Assembly: GCA_025055175.1 (NCBI GenBank)
Contig: JANWYT010000031.1
Coordinates: forward strand, 62,001-126,000
Origin: Anaerolineae bacterium
GTDB lineage: Bacteria > Chloroflexota > Anaerolineae > Aggregatilineales > Phototrophicaceae
DNA length: 64,000 nucleotides
Direction: 5' to 3'
The first letter of the stretch is position 1. Each line of letters begins with the position of its first letter. The notes below the pieces were generated by a model that had not been told where the DNA came from, made no database searches, and saw nothing but the letters and a program-made list of their open reading frames with translations. A program made the position numbers and the translations under genes. Shown here piece by piece: positions 52,295 to 60,411 of the stretch.

Positions 52295-53953
52295 GTGAAG
52301 CAAATCAACGTCGAATGCACCTACTGCCACACTGTGACTGATTTCAAAGGCTTTAAGGGGGAATGCCCCAGCTGCGGCGAAAAACTCGTCGAAGCACGTT
52401 ATGATTTGAGCCAAATTGACGCGGTGAGTTGGATCAACGCTGTGCGTCAGCGGCCCAACAACCTGTGGCGCTATCACGAAGTGCTGCCCATCTACGATAC
52501 GCGCAACATCGTCAGCCTGGGAGAAGGTGGCACGCCGCTCATCAAGGCCGAGCGCTTGGGCAACATGCTGGGCCTCAAGCACCTGTACATCAAAGATGAG
52601 CGGCAAGGGCCGACCGCCAGCTTCAAGGATCGTCAAGCGACAGTGGCTATTAGCGCCCTAGTGGAGATGGGCGTCGAAGAGCTAGTCGTCGCCAGCACAG
52701 GCAACGTGGCCATCGCCTATGCAGCCTACTGCGCGCGCGCTGGCATTCAGCTCTGGGCTTTCTTCCCTCACCTCGCTCCCAACGAAAAAATGCGCGAAGC
52801 AGCCATCTACGGCACAGAGATCATCAAAACCACTGGCACTTATGACCAGACGAAAGAACTGGCTGCCAACTTCGCGCGCACGAAAGGGATCGCCATCGAC
52901 AAGGGTATCAAGAGCGTGGCCGCTACCGAAGCCATGAAGACGATGGCCTACGAAATCGCTGAACAATTGGGCAACCTGCTGCACAACGGCCAGTGCTGGG
53001 TGACGCCCGACTGGTTCTTACAGAGCGTCAGCGGTGGCCTGGGGCCGATTGGCGTGGCCAAAGGCTTCCGTGAGCTGTGTGGCTTCGGCTTACTGGACAA
53101 AATGCCCGCCTTCGGCCTGATCCAGTCCAGCGGCTGCGCGCCGATGGTGGAAGCTTTTCGACGCGGGCAGCGCGTCGCCACGCCCATCGAAGAGGAGAAC
53201 ACCGTCATCGCCACCCTGGCCACTGGCAACCCAGGTCGCGCCTACGAAGTCTTGTTCGATTACGTCCAAGAGAACGGTGGCGACTTCATCGGGTGCAGCG
53301 ACGAGGAGGCTTTTAACGCCATCCGCGTCCTGGCTCGCTACGAAGGCCTGTCGGTTGAGCCAGCCACAGGCGTCACCTTTGCCGGCCTGTTCAAGCTGGC
53401 CCAGATGGGCCGTATCAAGCCCGACGAGGTGGTGGTGGTCAACGCCAGCGGCCACACCATGCCCGTCGAGAAGCGCATTCTAGGAGATCAGTGGCAGAAG
53501 ATCGTCGATATGTCGACTGCGCCCAGAGCGCCTTCTGTCCCAACCGACAATCTGATCGAAGCTGTCGCTCGGATCAAAGAGGGCTTGCGCCGCGTCGTCG
53601 TCGTTGAAGACAACCCGGCGGCTGCTCGCTTGATGAGCCGTATCTTAGAGAGCCGCGAGAACTGCGAGGTCTATCTGGCCACCAACGGCGCTAAGGGCCT
53701 CAGCACCATCCGCGACATCTACCCCGACCTAGTGATTACTGACCTGATGATGCCCGATGTGGACGGCTTCACCCTGATTAAGACTATGAAGAGCGATCCT
53801 GCTCTGGCCAGGATTCCCATCGTCGTCGTCACCGCCAAAGAGCTGACTGTACGCGAGAAAGCCTACCTGGACGAAACTACTGACCTGCTGCTACAAAAAG
53901 GTTCTGTGATCGATGATGGCTTCATCGAAGCCTTGATCCAACGCCTCGACTGA
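52295..53953 (+). CDS. thrC: Threonine synthase fused to a C-terminal response-regulator receiver domain
   Basis: A 552-residue fusion. Residues 1 to about 410 are a PLP-dependent threonine synthase, converting O-phosphohomoserine to threonine. An N-terminal zinc ribbon uses Cys8, Cys11, Cys24 and Cys27. The PLP Lys is Lys111 in TASFKDRQA, and VVASTGNVAIAYAAY and ATGNPGRAYE are substrate/PLP blocks. After a linker (about 410-432) comes a complete receiver domain (about 433-552) with Glu438-Asp439, phospho-acceptor Asp483 (VITDLMMPDVDGF), Thr513 and Lys535. The reading frame is continuous. The start is GTG at 52295 with AGGA 10 nt upstream; the TTG at 52250 lies just 3 nt after the kinase stop. 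The gene lies 48 bp after the giant kinase. Phospho-control of the enzyme is plausible but unproven. Confidence 0.92.
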   Translation: MKQINVECTYCHTVTDFKGFKGECPSCGEKLVEARYDLSQIDAVSWINAVRQRPNNLWRYHEVLPIYDTRNIVSLGEGGTPLIKAERLGNMLGLKHLYIKDERQGPTASFKDRQATVAISALVEMGVEELVVASTGNVAIAYAAYCARAGIQLWAFFPHLAPNEKMREAAIYGTEIIKTTGTYDQTKELAANFARTKGIAIDKGIKSVAATEAMKTMAYEIAEQLGNLLHNGQCWVTPDWFLQSVSGGLGPIGVAKGFRELCGFGLLDKMPAFGLIQSSGCAPMVEAFRRGQRVATPIEEENTVIATLATGNPGRAYEVLFDYVQENGGDFIGCSDEEAFNAIRVLARYEGLSVEPATGVTFAGLFKLAQMGRIKPDEVVVVNASGHTMPVEKRILGDQWQKIVDMSTAPRAPSVPTDNLIEAVARIKEGLRRVVVVEDNPAAARLMSRILESRENCEVYLATNGAKGLSTIRDIYPDLVITDLMMPDVDGFTLIKTMKSDPALARIPIVVVTAKELTVREKAYLDETTDLLLQKGSVIDDGFIEALIQRLD

Positions 53954-54032
53954 GACGGCCTACTAAGCCGAACACTATCCTTTTCTGGCTTGCGGTCTGC
54001 GGGCTGCAAGAGATCAGAGAAGTTGACCAACC

Positions 54033-54449
54033 TCAGGCGCTCTGCTCGTTCTTGCGGCGCGTGGCAGGGTAGATGAGCCGCCGCGCTTCCTCCAGGGTCG
54101 CCACAAAGAAGGTATCGTGCGCTGCCTGCTTGTCGATTCTGGTGGCCGCTTCGAAGATAGACTTCATCATGCCGCTCATGCCCACAAAGGCGATCGGCCC
54201 TCTCTTGCCACCACCAAGCTGAGTGATACGGGTGAACTGAGCTAAGCCCTCGCGGTTGAAGACCGAGCCGCCAGGCAGTTGCAGCCCGCCACGTACGTCC
54301 ACAATCGCGCCAAAGACGCGCTGGCGCTGCTGGCTGATCGTCTTGGCGGTATGCAGCACCGCGAACAGCTCGTCCCACGTCCACGATCCGCTAACTTCCA
54401 TCAGCATCACCGTTTCGGCGTCGTCATCCCAATAAAGTTCAATGCCCAT
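54033..54449 (-). CDS. Small STAS/SpoIIAA-like protein, function unknown
   Basis: A 138-residue soluble protein. An alternating strand-helix pattern (AETVMLMEVSGSWTWDELFAVLHTA, then FGAIVDVRGG, then RGPIAFVGMSGMMKSIFEAA) is like small STAS-related domains, but no conserved phospho-serine site is evident. Similar small proteins occur beside two-component genes in this phylum, as far as I recall, but I cannot name a family. It is encoded on the opposite strand, between the threonine synthase fusion and the REC-kinase. The ribosome-binding site AGGA lies very close to the ATG, so the start is not certain. Confidence 0.6.
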   Translation of the reverse strand: MGIELYWDDDAETVMLMEVSGSWTWDELFAVLHTAKTISQQRQRVFGAIVDVRGGLQLPGGSVFNREGLAQFTRITQLGGGKRGPIAFVGMSGMMKSIFEAATRIDKQAAHDTFFVATLEEARRLIYPATRRKNEQSA

Positions 54450-54648
54450 GTCCTGGTTGCCCTCAAAAACCTCGGCGCAGGCATTGGCCTACGCTGCCCT
54501 TATATCATCGAAAACCTGTGTGATAAACACGCCAACGAGCCATGAGCCACGCCTAAGATAGCTGAATGTTCGATGAAAAAATGTTTTTTTACACTAGGTG
54601 AAGAACGGCTTCTGACTAGGACAACGCTTTTCAGGCTAACCAAAGACT

Positions 54649-54654
54649 ATAATT
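54649..54654 (+). promoter_or_regulatory. -10 element for the REC-histidine kinase gene
   Basis: Perfect TATAAT in AAAGACTATAATTAGG, 65 bp upstream of the start codon. The -35 is weak. About 60-80 bp further upstream is an A6-TG-T7 tract (54575-54590) that could act as an UP-like element. Confidence 0.4.
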
Positions 54655-54719
54655 AGGATGAGGTAGTCACGGCCATCTGCTGTACGCACTAGCATGGCAG
54701 CAGCGACAGGAAATTTGCT

Positions 54720-55826
54720 ATGAAGATTCTACTCATTGAGGACGAGACAGCCTTGCGCGAGAACGTGAGCGAGATGCTGGAGCTGGAGGGCTTCGAAGTC
54801 TACAGCGCTGTCGATGGGCGCGACGGTGTAGAGATAGCTTTGCGCGTCCATCCCGATCTGATCGTCTGCGACATTGCTATGCCAGAGATGGATGGCTATC
54901 AAGTCCTCAAGACTCTGCGCGCTTATGAGGCGACGCTGGCCACCCCCTTCATCTTCCTGACAGCGCGCACGGATCGCTCCGATGTGCGTCAGGGCATGCA
55001 ACTCGGTGCAGACGACTACATCACCAAGCCGTTCAGCCATAAAGAGCTGATGGAGGCTATCCATGCTCGCCTGACCCGCCGTCAAGCTTTAGACGAACAA
55101 GCCAAACGTGATGTAGAGCGTATCAAGCGTGAACTCACCCAGATGGTGAGCCACGAGCTACGGACGCCGCTGGTGTCGATCACGATGGTACAAGAATATA
55201 TTAGCTCTCAGCTTGACCAACTCAGTCGCGAAGAACTGGTTGACCTGCTCAACATCTTGCGCGGAGGCAGCCAGCGCCTCAGCCATCTGGTAGAGCAGAT
55301 GGTCATGTTTACCCAGCTCCAGACCGGCATACTCGATCGCGAGCGCGTCCACAAAAACGCCGTCCTCACCGACTCCTGGACGCTAGTCGTGGCTGGGATC
55401 AACCTGGGACGGCGCTTCGCCTATCGCAACCCCAATCTGTCCATTCAAGCTCAGGAATATGCCCCAGGAGCGCGAGTCCTGTGTCACCCACCAACCATCT
55501 CTCATGCCATTGGTGAACTCATCGCGAATGCTCTGGACTTCTCGGCGGAGGGACAGACGATCAATGTTTATCAGTGGCTGGACGGTCAAACGGTCTGGGT
55601 GCAGGTAGTCGATCAGGGAGCAGGCATGCCTGGTGAACGCCTAGAGGACGCGCTCAAGCCTTTCGTCCAGATCAACCGCGAGCGACAAGAACAGCAAGGC
55701 ATGGGCTTGGGCCTGCCCCTGGCCAAGATGGTCGTCGAAGCACACGGCGGCCAACTCTATCTAGAGTCTGCATTAGGCCAGGGAACGAAGGCCAGCCTGA
55801 GCTTGCCCCTGGCCGAACAGACCTAG
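54720..55826 (+). CDS. Receiver-first hybrid histidine kinase (REC-HisKA-HATPase)
   Basis: A 368-residue soluble protein. An N-terminal receiver (residues 1-120) has Glu7-Asp8, Asp51 (IVCDIAMPEMDGY), Thr81 and Lys103. After a short helix comes HisKA with His145 (QMVSHELRTPL) and a HATPase domain (about 250-365, VDQGAGMPGERLEDALKPF and GMGLGLPLAKM). Receiver-before-kinase proteins usually relay a signal from one kinase into another, so a phosphate from the giant kinase or its receivers could regulate this protein. That is inference from architecture. Its stop TAG shares a palindromic CTAG with the stop of the convergent nuclease gene. Confidence 0.9.
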   Translation: MKILLIEDETALRENVSEMLELEGFEVYSAVDGRDGVEIALRVHPDLIVCDIAMPEMDGYQVLKTLRAYEATLATPFIFLTARTDRSDVRQGMQLGADDYITKPFSHKELMEAIHARLTRRQALDEQAKRDVERIKRELTQMVSHELRTPLVSITMVQEYISSQLDQLSREELVDLLNILRGGSQRLSHLVEQMVMFTQLQTGILDRERVHKNAVLTDSWTLVVAGINLGRRFAYRNPNLSIQAQEYAPGARVLCHPPTISHAIGELIANALDFSAEGQTINVYQWLDGQTVWVQVVDQGAGMPGERLEDALKPFVQINRERQEQQGMGLGLPLAKMVVEAHGGQLYLESALGQGTKASLSLPLAEQT

Positions 55827-56338
55827 CGGCGTTCGCTGCCATCTCTGAAGCTGCCCGTCGGATGGCAGCCCAGGCCTCGGCGGGCGGCTTCCCGTTCCAG
55901 GGCCACGAAGTCGCGCCAATGGCGGTCGTCTGGCTCATACAGGACGGCTTCGGCGTAGCCGCTGGCCACTAGTTCGCGATTGACGAAGACCGAGCCGACG
56001 TAGACGTAACGCAGCAGACGGTCGAAGCGGTCAGTATCGCTCTGGTCGCGGACGAGAGTCACAGTCTGGCCCTCCACCAGGGCGCGATTGGCTTCCAGCG
56101 CTTCTTGATAGCAGACTTCATCCGACTCTGGGGTGTTCACGCCGACGTAACGCACACGCACGCGCTGGCCGCCAAGCTCCACTTCAATCGTGTCGCCGTC
56201 GATGACGCGGCGCACGCGCGCCGTCTCTCCCGACGGTGATGGGCCTACCACTCCTGTTGACACAGGCATACCTGCGTTCAAATCCAAGCCAGAGCAGGCA
56301 GCGAGGAGGGCCGCCAAACAAAGCAATGACAGTCTCAT
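55823..56338 (-). CDS. Thermonuclease-family (SNase-like) lipoprotein
   Basis: A 171-residue protein with a lipoprotein signal: hydrophobic core and LAAC with the lipid-bearing Cys15. Residues of about 39-160 are a staphylococcal-nuclease fold: VIDGDTIEVEL with Asp48 and Asp50, RYVGVNTPE with Arg63 and Glu71, and DRFDRLLRYVYV with the second catalytic Arg. The usual VDTPE is VNTPE, so one calcium ligand is Asn, a variant common in this family. It would cleave DNA or RNA at the cell surface. The start overlaps the preceding gene (ATGA), and the gene is the last of the leftward envelope operon. Confidence 0.88.
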   Translation of the reverse strand: MRLSLLCLAALLAACSGLDLNAGMPVSTGVVGPSPSGETARVRRVIDGDTIEVELGGQRVRVRYVGVNTPESDEVCYQEALEANRALVEGQTVTLVRDQSDTDRFDRLLRYVYVGSVFVNRELVASGYAEAVLYEPDDRHWRDFVALEREAARRGLGCHPTGSFRDGSERR

Positions 56339-57234
56339 GAGCGGCTGCGGGCCGCGCGGGCCAGGACAATGACGCCCATGAGGCCGAAGGCCATCAGCAT
56401 AAACAAGCCAGGATTGCTCGCCAGATCATCCAACAGACCTGTGTCAGGCAAAGCAGGGCCGCCTATGGCAGGCGTCGCGATGGGCGTGCCGCGAATTGTA
56501 CCGCCGATGGGGGTGGGCGTGGGCAAGCCTAGTCCAGCCGGGGTGGGCGTGGGCTGACTGAAGAGCTGGGCCAGGCGCGTGGCCGTCGCTTGCACATCTG
56601 CGATGGATAGGCCACCAGTGACGCGCTCTGGCGTAGGGGTGGCTTCTTCATCCTGCGCCGCAGCGAGCGCCGTTTGGGTGGCCTGGAGCGGCTGCAAAGC
56701 AGCGGCAGTCTGTAGAGCCTGCTGCGTGCTTGCGATGGCCTGCTGCGTGGCGAGGACGAAGACCGCCTGGGCAGTGAAGGTAGCGCCAATAGCCTGGGCA
56801 GTGGCGGTGATGTCTACCGTCGCAGTGGGCGAAGGCGAGGGCGTAGGCGAAGCAGCCAGTGCAGTACTCGTCAGCACAGCAGCAGCAGTGTTGGTAGCAT
56901 CGACGGCGGCGGCTTGGGCCAGCGTCGTAGCGTTGACCTCTGCGATGGCTGTGCGCGTCGGATCAAGCGGATCGACTCCACCGCTGGTCAGGGCGAAGAT
57001 CAGCACGCCAAAGCCCACCAGCAACACCACGATGAGCAGGACAGCTAGGATGATGAAACCTTTGCTCGGCCCTTGACTTTGTTCAATCGTCGGCTCTCGC
57101 TCATCGTCGAGGTCTTCGCTGAAAATGTCCTGGCCGAAGTCGATGTCGCTGTCTGGATCAACATCGCGGCTGTCCCCGAAGAAATCGTCATCGTCATCGC
57201 GCATAAAATCGCGCAGATCATCGTCTTTGGACAT
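56335..57234 (-). CDS. Two-span envelope protein with LPDTG motif near the C terminus
   Basis: A 299-residue protein. The N-terminal 55 residues are strongly acidic (many Asp/Glu), then a membrane span at about 58-82. A Thr/Ala- and Gln-rich extracytoplasmic stretch follows, ending in Pro/Thr/Gly repeats. At residue 262 LPDTG is followed by a second hydrophobic segment (about 276-292) and a basic end (ARAARSRS), the order of a sortase sorting signal. With the first span, the predicted topology is N inside, middle outside. No sortase gene is in the window. Function unknown. It overlaps the nuclease gene by 4 bp and follows the 57289 gene by 54 bp. Confidence 0.72.
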   Translation of the reverse strand: MSKDDDLRDFMRDDDDDFFGDSRDVDPDSDIDFGQDIFSEDLDDEREPTIEQSQGPSKGFIILAVLLIVVLLVGFGVLIFALTSGGVDPLDPTRTAIAEVNATTLAQAAAVDATNTAAAVLTSTALAASPTPSPSPTATVDITATAQAIGATFTAQAVFVLATQQAIASTQQALQTAAALQPLQATQTALAAAQDEEATPTPERVTGGLSIADVQATATRLAQLFSQPTPTPAGLGLPTPTPIGGTIRGTPIATPAIGGPALPDTGLLDDLASNPGLFMLMAFGLMGVIVLARAARSRS

Positions 57235-57288
57235 GCGCCTTCGCTCCCTGATGCCGTGTAAACACTCTTATCATAGACTGAAACGTCG

Positions 57289-58359
57289 CTATCTGCCACT
57301 GACTTCTAAATTCGCTAACGGGATTTGAACGACTTCCCCCAAGCCCAGATCGACGGTGGCACAGGCCACCCGCAGCCCGTTAGGCAGAGTCATCAGGCCA
57401 CGCGGCAGATCGACGACGCGCCCCTGTTGACCGTAATACGGCTCGCGGACGACGCGCACCTTGCTGTTGCGGCGCAGCACAAGGTGCAGATCGACGGCTT
57501 GGGGCGCGTCGCCAGCGCGCGGGATGACCAACTCTGGACGGCGAGCGGCGCTGCGACGCGGCTTGTAGGCGTCGATGATCGCTTGGTAGCTCTCGAACTC
57601 GCGCAGCAGGGCCAGGGCCTGTTCGCTCATCGTCAAATTGCCGAAGCCCTCCGTCAGCAAGACAGCCATCTCCATCGCCATCACGCGCGGGATCAAGTTG
57701 GCGCTCATGCTAGGAGCAATCAGGCCAGCGAAGTTGCGTTCTTCGGCGATGTACAGGGCGCGTTCGCTGATAGGGCGCGTGCTGACGACAATTTCGTTCC
57801 TGTAAGCCTGATCGAGCGAGTCGGGAGACAGAACTTCCACGCCGTCGGCAGGCTCAAGGCGCAAGTAAGCAATGCGCCGCTGATCGTTGCCCCACACTCC
57901 CTGCAAAATCGCCCCGCTGGTGCTGATGCTCAGGCCCTCGTTCCCGTAGATAGCGCTCACTGTGCCACGCACGCCGGCTTCCAACTCAAAGACCTCCGGA
58001 GCAGCCTGCATGATGATCCGCCCGCCGCCTACGTAGACGATCAAGCCGTCAATCGGGGCGAAGATGCGCTTGCCGCGTTTCGGATCGCGACCAGCAATGG
58101 CCGTGCCTTTCTCCACAACGACGCGCTCTTTGACCAGCAACAACTTGCTCAGTTCGGCAGGGTCGTTCAGGCGCAACTCCTGGGCAGCTTCGATGATGAC
58201 GTGCCGACTGGGGACGAAGCCGCGCAGTACCTTATCGCGCACGTCCACTGCGCGCCCCTCGGTCATCAGCACGACGCCAATCGCCTCAGCGGGCAGGCGC
58301 GTCTCGCGCTCAAAGTGGCCCTGAGACGTGATGATCCGTTGCTCTGGGAAGTAGCTCAT
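57289..58359 (-). CDS. Conserved-context beta-rich protein of unknown function
   Basis: A 356-residue soluble protein that I do not recognise. RIFAPIDGLIVYVGGGRIIMQ (about residues 105-125) resembles a lipoyl/barrel-sandwich type strand pair. PYYGQQGRVVDLPRG near residue 310 resembles a KOW-type loop. RNFAGLIAPSMSANLIPR and FESYQAIIDAYKPRRS lie between. It overlaps the MutL-like gene by 4 bp, so the two are co-translated and probably work together, perhaps in an envelope or scaffold role suggested by the membrane proteins around them. No catalytic motif was seen. Confidence 0.65.
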   Translation of the reverse strand: MSYFPEQRIITSQGHFERETRLPAEAIGVVLMTEGRAVDVRDKVLRGFVPSRHVIIEAAQELRLNDPAELSKLLLVKERVVVEKGTAIAGRDPKRGKRIFAPIDGLIVYVGGGRIIMQAAPEVFELEAGVRGTVSAIYGNEGLSISTSGAILQGVWGNDQRRIAYLRLEPADGVEVLSPDSLDQAYRNEIVVSTRPISERALYIAEERNFAGLIAPSMSANLIPRVMAMEMAVLLTEGFGNLTMSEQALALLREFESYQAIIDAYKPRRSAARRPELVIPRAGDAPQAVDLHLVLRRNSKVRVVREPYYGQQGRVVDLPRGLMTLPNGLRVACATVDLGLGEVVQIPLANLEVSGR

Positions 58360-60407
58360 AGCAAGTCTCTCAAGTCCATGTCGTCATCCAACGGCGCGGT
58401 GGCGCGCTTTTTGCCCGTCTGACCTTTGGCCGCCCCGTCTGGAGCAGAAGGTTTTTCGCCGATTAAGGCGGCGAATTCATCTTCCAGATCATCGTCGTCG
58501 CTGCGGGTGACGACGGTGGTCTTCTTGGCTTCCTGGGTTGTCCTGCGCCCACGCCCCTTGTCTGGTTTGGGCGCGCTGCTGAACAAGCGACGGCGGCGGC
58601 GCGGCTGCTCCCCGCGCAAGTCATCCAACACGTCATCTGCGTTGGAGGTTGTCTCGTCGTCCTGATGGGTGGAGACCATCAGCCATTCGGGCGGAATCTC
58701 AGGGGCGGGCCGATCAGTGGCTTCGTGATACCACAGGGGCAGTTGAGCCGCGCGCGCAGCCAGGTCTTGAGCAGGCACGAAGGCTCGTCCGCGCGCATCA
58801 ATCAGGATTCCGCCTTCGCCGCCCTCTAGCTTCAAGCGCAGGCGCGTCTCGCGGCCCACGCGCACGCCTCGGCTGGTCGTCAGGACGATCTCCAGATGGG
58901 CATTGGCGGGCAGTGGCAACGAGAGCAAATGGCCGCCCTTGACTTCGGCGCGCAGCGTCTCGCCGTCCTCAGTCTTGATCTTCAAACGAGCAGCGCGGCG
59001 CTCAGGTGCGATGTTCCCATGCAGGCTAACCAGGACGCCCAGGCGCGTGAAGGCCGTCTCGCTCACTTGGACGAAGGCGGCGCTGTTGACTTGGGCTATC
59101 GCCCCCAAGGTGGCAGCAGCGCTGTAGGGATCGGCGTAAACTTCAGCTATGCCCAGAGGTTGCAAACTGTCGGCCAACAAGAGCAAGCTGTGGAAGGCAT
59201 CACCCGTGCGCGTGAGAGTAGAGCCGCAGGCGAGGATCCGCTGCGGGGCAAAGCCCTGCCGTGGCGTGAGCTGGACTTCAGCCATCAGAGCGCGTAAATT
59301 GGCGCGGGCCAAGCCGTGTTCCAGGTAGAGTTCCCGCAAGGTCACAGGGATAGTGGCAGGTCGTAGCGATTTGTTCAGGACGTAATGCTGAATTTCGTAG
59401 GGCTGAGGGTGGAAAGGCAACCAGGCCGCGATAGCTGCTTCTCCTACGTCTTCCCAGGCTGTGTCGGCGCTATGGCCCTGGCCCAGGCGAGCATCGGTGC
59501 GCAGTTGCAGCGTGCCGCCCTCGGCGTAAGCCACCGAAGCAGAGGCACTGCCCAGGTCGACCAGGGCCACACTTTGACCATGAACCCGCTGTATATATTG
59601 GGCTAGCAGCGCGTAGCTCTCGGCGCTAGGACGCAGACCGACAGCGCTCAGGCGGCCCAACGCCGAGAAGCGTCCGTCGCGACGCTTGAAGAAAGCGTCA
59701 TAAGCAGTGGCAATGGCGCTTTGCGCCCCATCCAGGCTCATCGTCCCGACGGCAGGCATGAGGTTGGACGTGAGGATACACTCGCACAGGCCCTCAAAGC
59801 GCTCGGTCACCTCTTCGGCCAGGGCCTGGTTGCCGCCATAGACGATGACGGGTCGCTGATTGCGATCGATCAGGGCGACGGCGAACTGTACCTCCTTCAC
59901 CAGCTTGGCCAGGCGTTCTTGAGCGCCTCCCTCTGTGCCACCCACGATCAGGATCAGGTCGGGACGGCTGAGGATGATGGCGTTCAGGCGCTGCTCTTCA
60001 TCGCGTCCGTCCATCAGGTGGATTTGCTCCACGATCTCCACTGTAGTGCGACTGAGGGCGCGCCGCGCCGCCAACAGGCTGGTTTGGGGCAACAGACCCA
60101 CTAGCAGAGCGCGTAGGGCGCGGCCTGCACTAGTGGTGGCGATGAAAGAGTCGACGCCGCTGCGGTCTTCGCGCTCTGGCGTGATGATTCGGTTGTTCTC
60201 GTCCAGCAGGTTGCGCACTCCGTTCTGAGCCATCTCGCGTAGTTGGCGGCGCAAGCCCACGAGGACATCGTTGATGGGCGCGCCGATGGTGGTCAGGCCT
60301 TCGCTGCGGGCGATGATGCGATACTCATGGTCTACCACGTCCAGCAGCAGGACGCGCGTCCAGACGCTGCCAAATTCTGCCCCCAACAGGGCGCCGCTCG
60401 TGGTCAT
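58356..60407 (-). CDS. MutL (glutamate mutase L)-like ASKHA-fold protein
   Basis: A 683-residue protein related to the MutL family (Pfam MutL), which is named after a protein encoded with glutamate mutase in clostridia. It has two actin-like phosphate loops, GAEFGSVWTRVLLLDVV near residue 8 and VALVDLGSASASVAY near residue 275. An adenosine-type block, ILACGSTLTR, is near residue 393. Here there is no mutE/mutS gene beside it, so a role with glutamate mutase is unlikely. The C-terminal 110 residues are an acidic and basic low-complexity tail (RRRRRLF, DDDDLEDEF). It sits in an operon of membrane proteins. ATP binding is plausible; the function is unknown. Confidence 0.8.
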   Translation of the reverse strand: MTTSGALLGAEFGSVWTRVLLLDVVDHEYRIIARSEGLTTIGAPINDVLVGLRRQLREMAQNGVRNLLDENNRIITPEREDRSGVDSFIATTSAGRALRALLVGLLPQTSLLAARRALSRTTVEIVEQIHLMDGRDEEQRLNAIILSRPDLILIVGGTEGGAQERLAKLVKEVQFAVALIDRNQRPVIVYGGNQALAEEVTERFEGLCECILTSNLMPAVGTMSLDGAQSAIATAYDAFFKRRDGRFSALGRLSAVGLRPSAESYALLAQYIQRVHGQSVALVDLGSASASVAYAEGGTLQLRTDARLGQGHSADTAWEDVGEAAIAAWLPFHPQPYEIQHYVLNKSLRPATIPVTLRELYLEHGLARANLRALMAEVQLTPRQGFAPQRILACGSTLTRTGDAFHSLLLLADSLQPLGIAEVYADPYSAAATLGAIAQVNSAAFVQVSETAFTRLGVLVSLHGNIAPERRAARLKIKTEDGETLRAEVKGGHLLSLPLPANAHLEIVLTTSRGVRVGRETRLRLKLEGGEGGILIDARGRAFVPAQDLAARAAQLPLWYHEATDRPAPEIPPEWLMVSTHQDDETTSNADDVLDDLRGEQPRRRRRLFSSAPKPDKGRGRRTTQEAKKTTVVTRSDDDDLEDEFAALIGEKPSAPDGAAKGQTGKKRATAPLDDDMDLRDLL

Positions 60408-60411
60408 AGGC

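Noticed and set aside
34351-53953. A phage, CRISPR, toxin-antitoxin or other defence system at the signalling operon
   Set aside because: No nuclease, repeat array, integrase or toxin motif occurs in it. All domains are sensory, relay or metabolic.
53960-54020. Possible hairpin terminator after the threonine synthase fusion
   Set aside because: CTTGC and GCAAG can pair, but the stem is short and no U-tract follows in either direction.
54565-54595. A6-TG-T7 tract considered as a terminator hairpin
   Set aside because: The loop would be only two bases, and no gene ends just before it on either strand. It is more likely an AT-rich element upstream of the promoter.
57325-58422. A 365-codon open frame on the plus strand opposite the 57289 gene
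   Set aside because: It lies entirely antisense to a gene pair joined by an ATGA overlap. Its translation is rich in His, Gln and Arg with no motif, and it has no plausible ribosome-binding site. Biased codon use in GC-rich genes creates such shadow frames.
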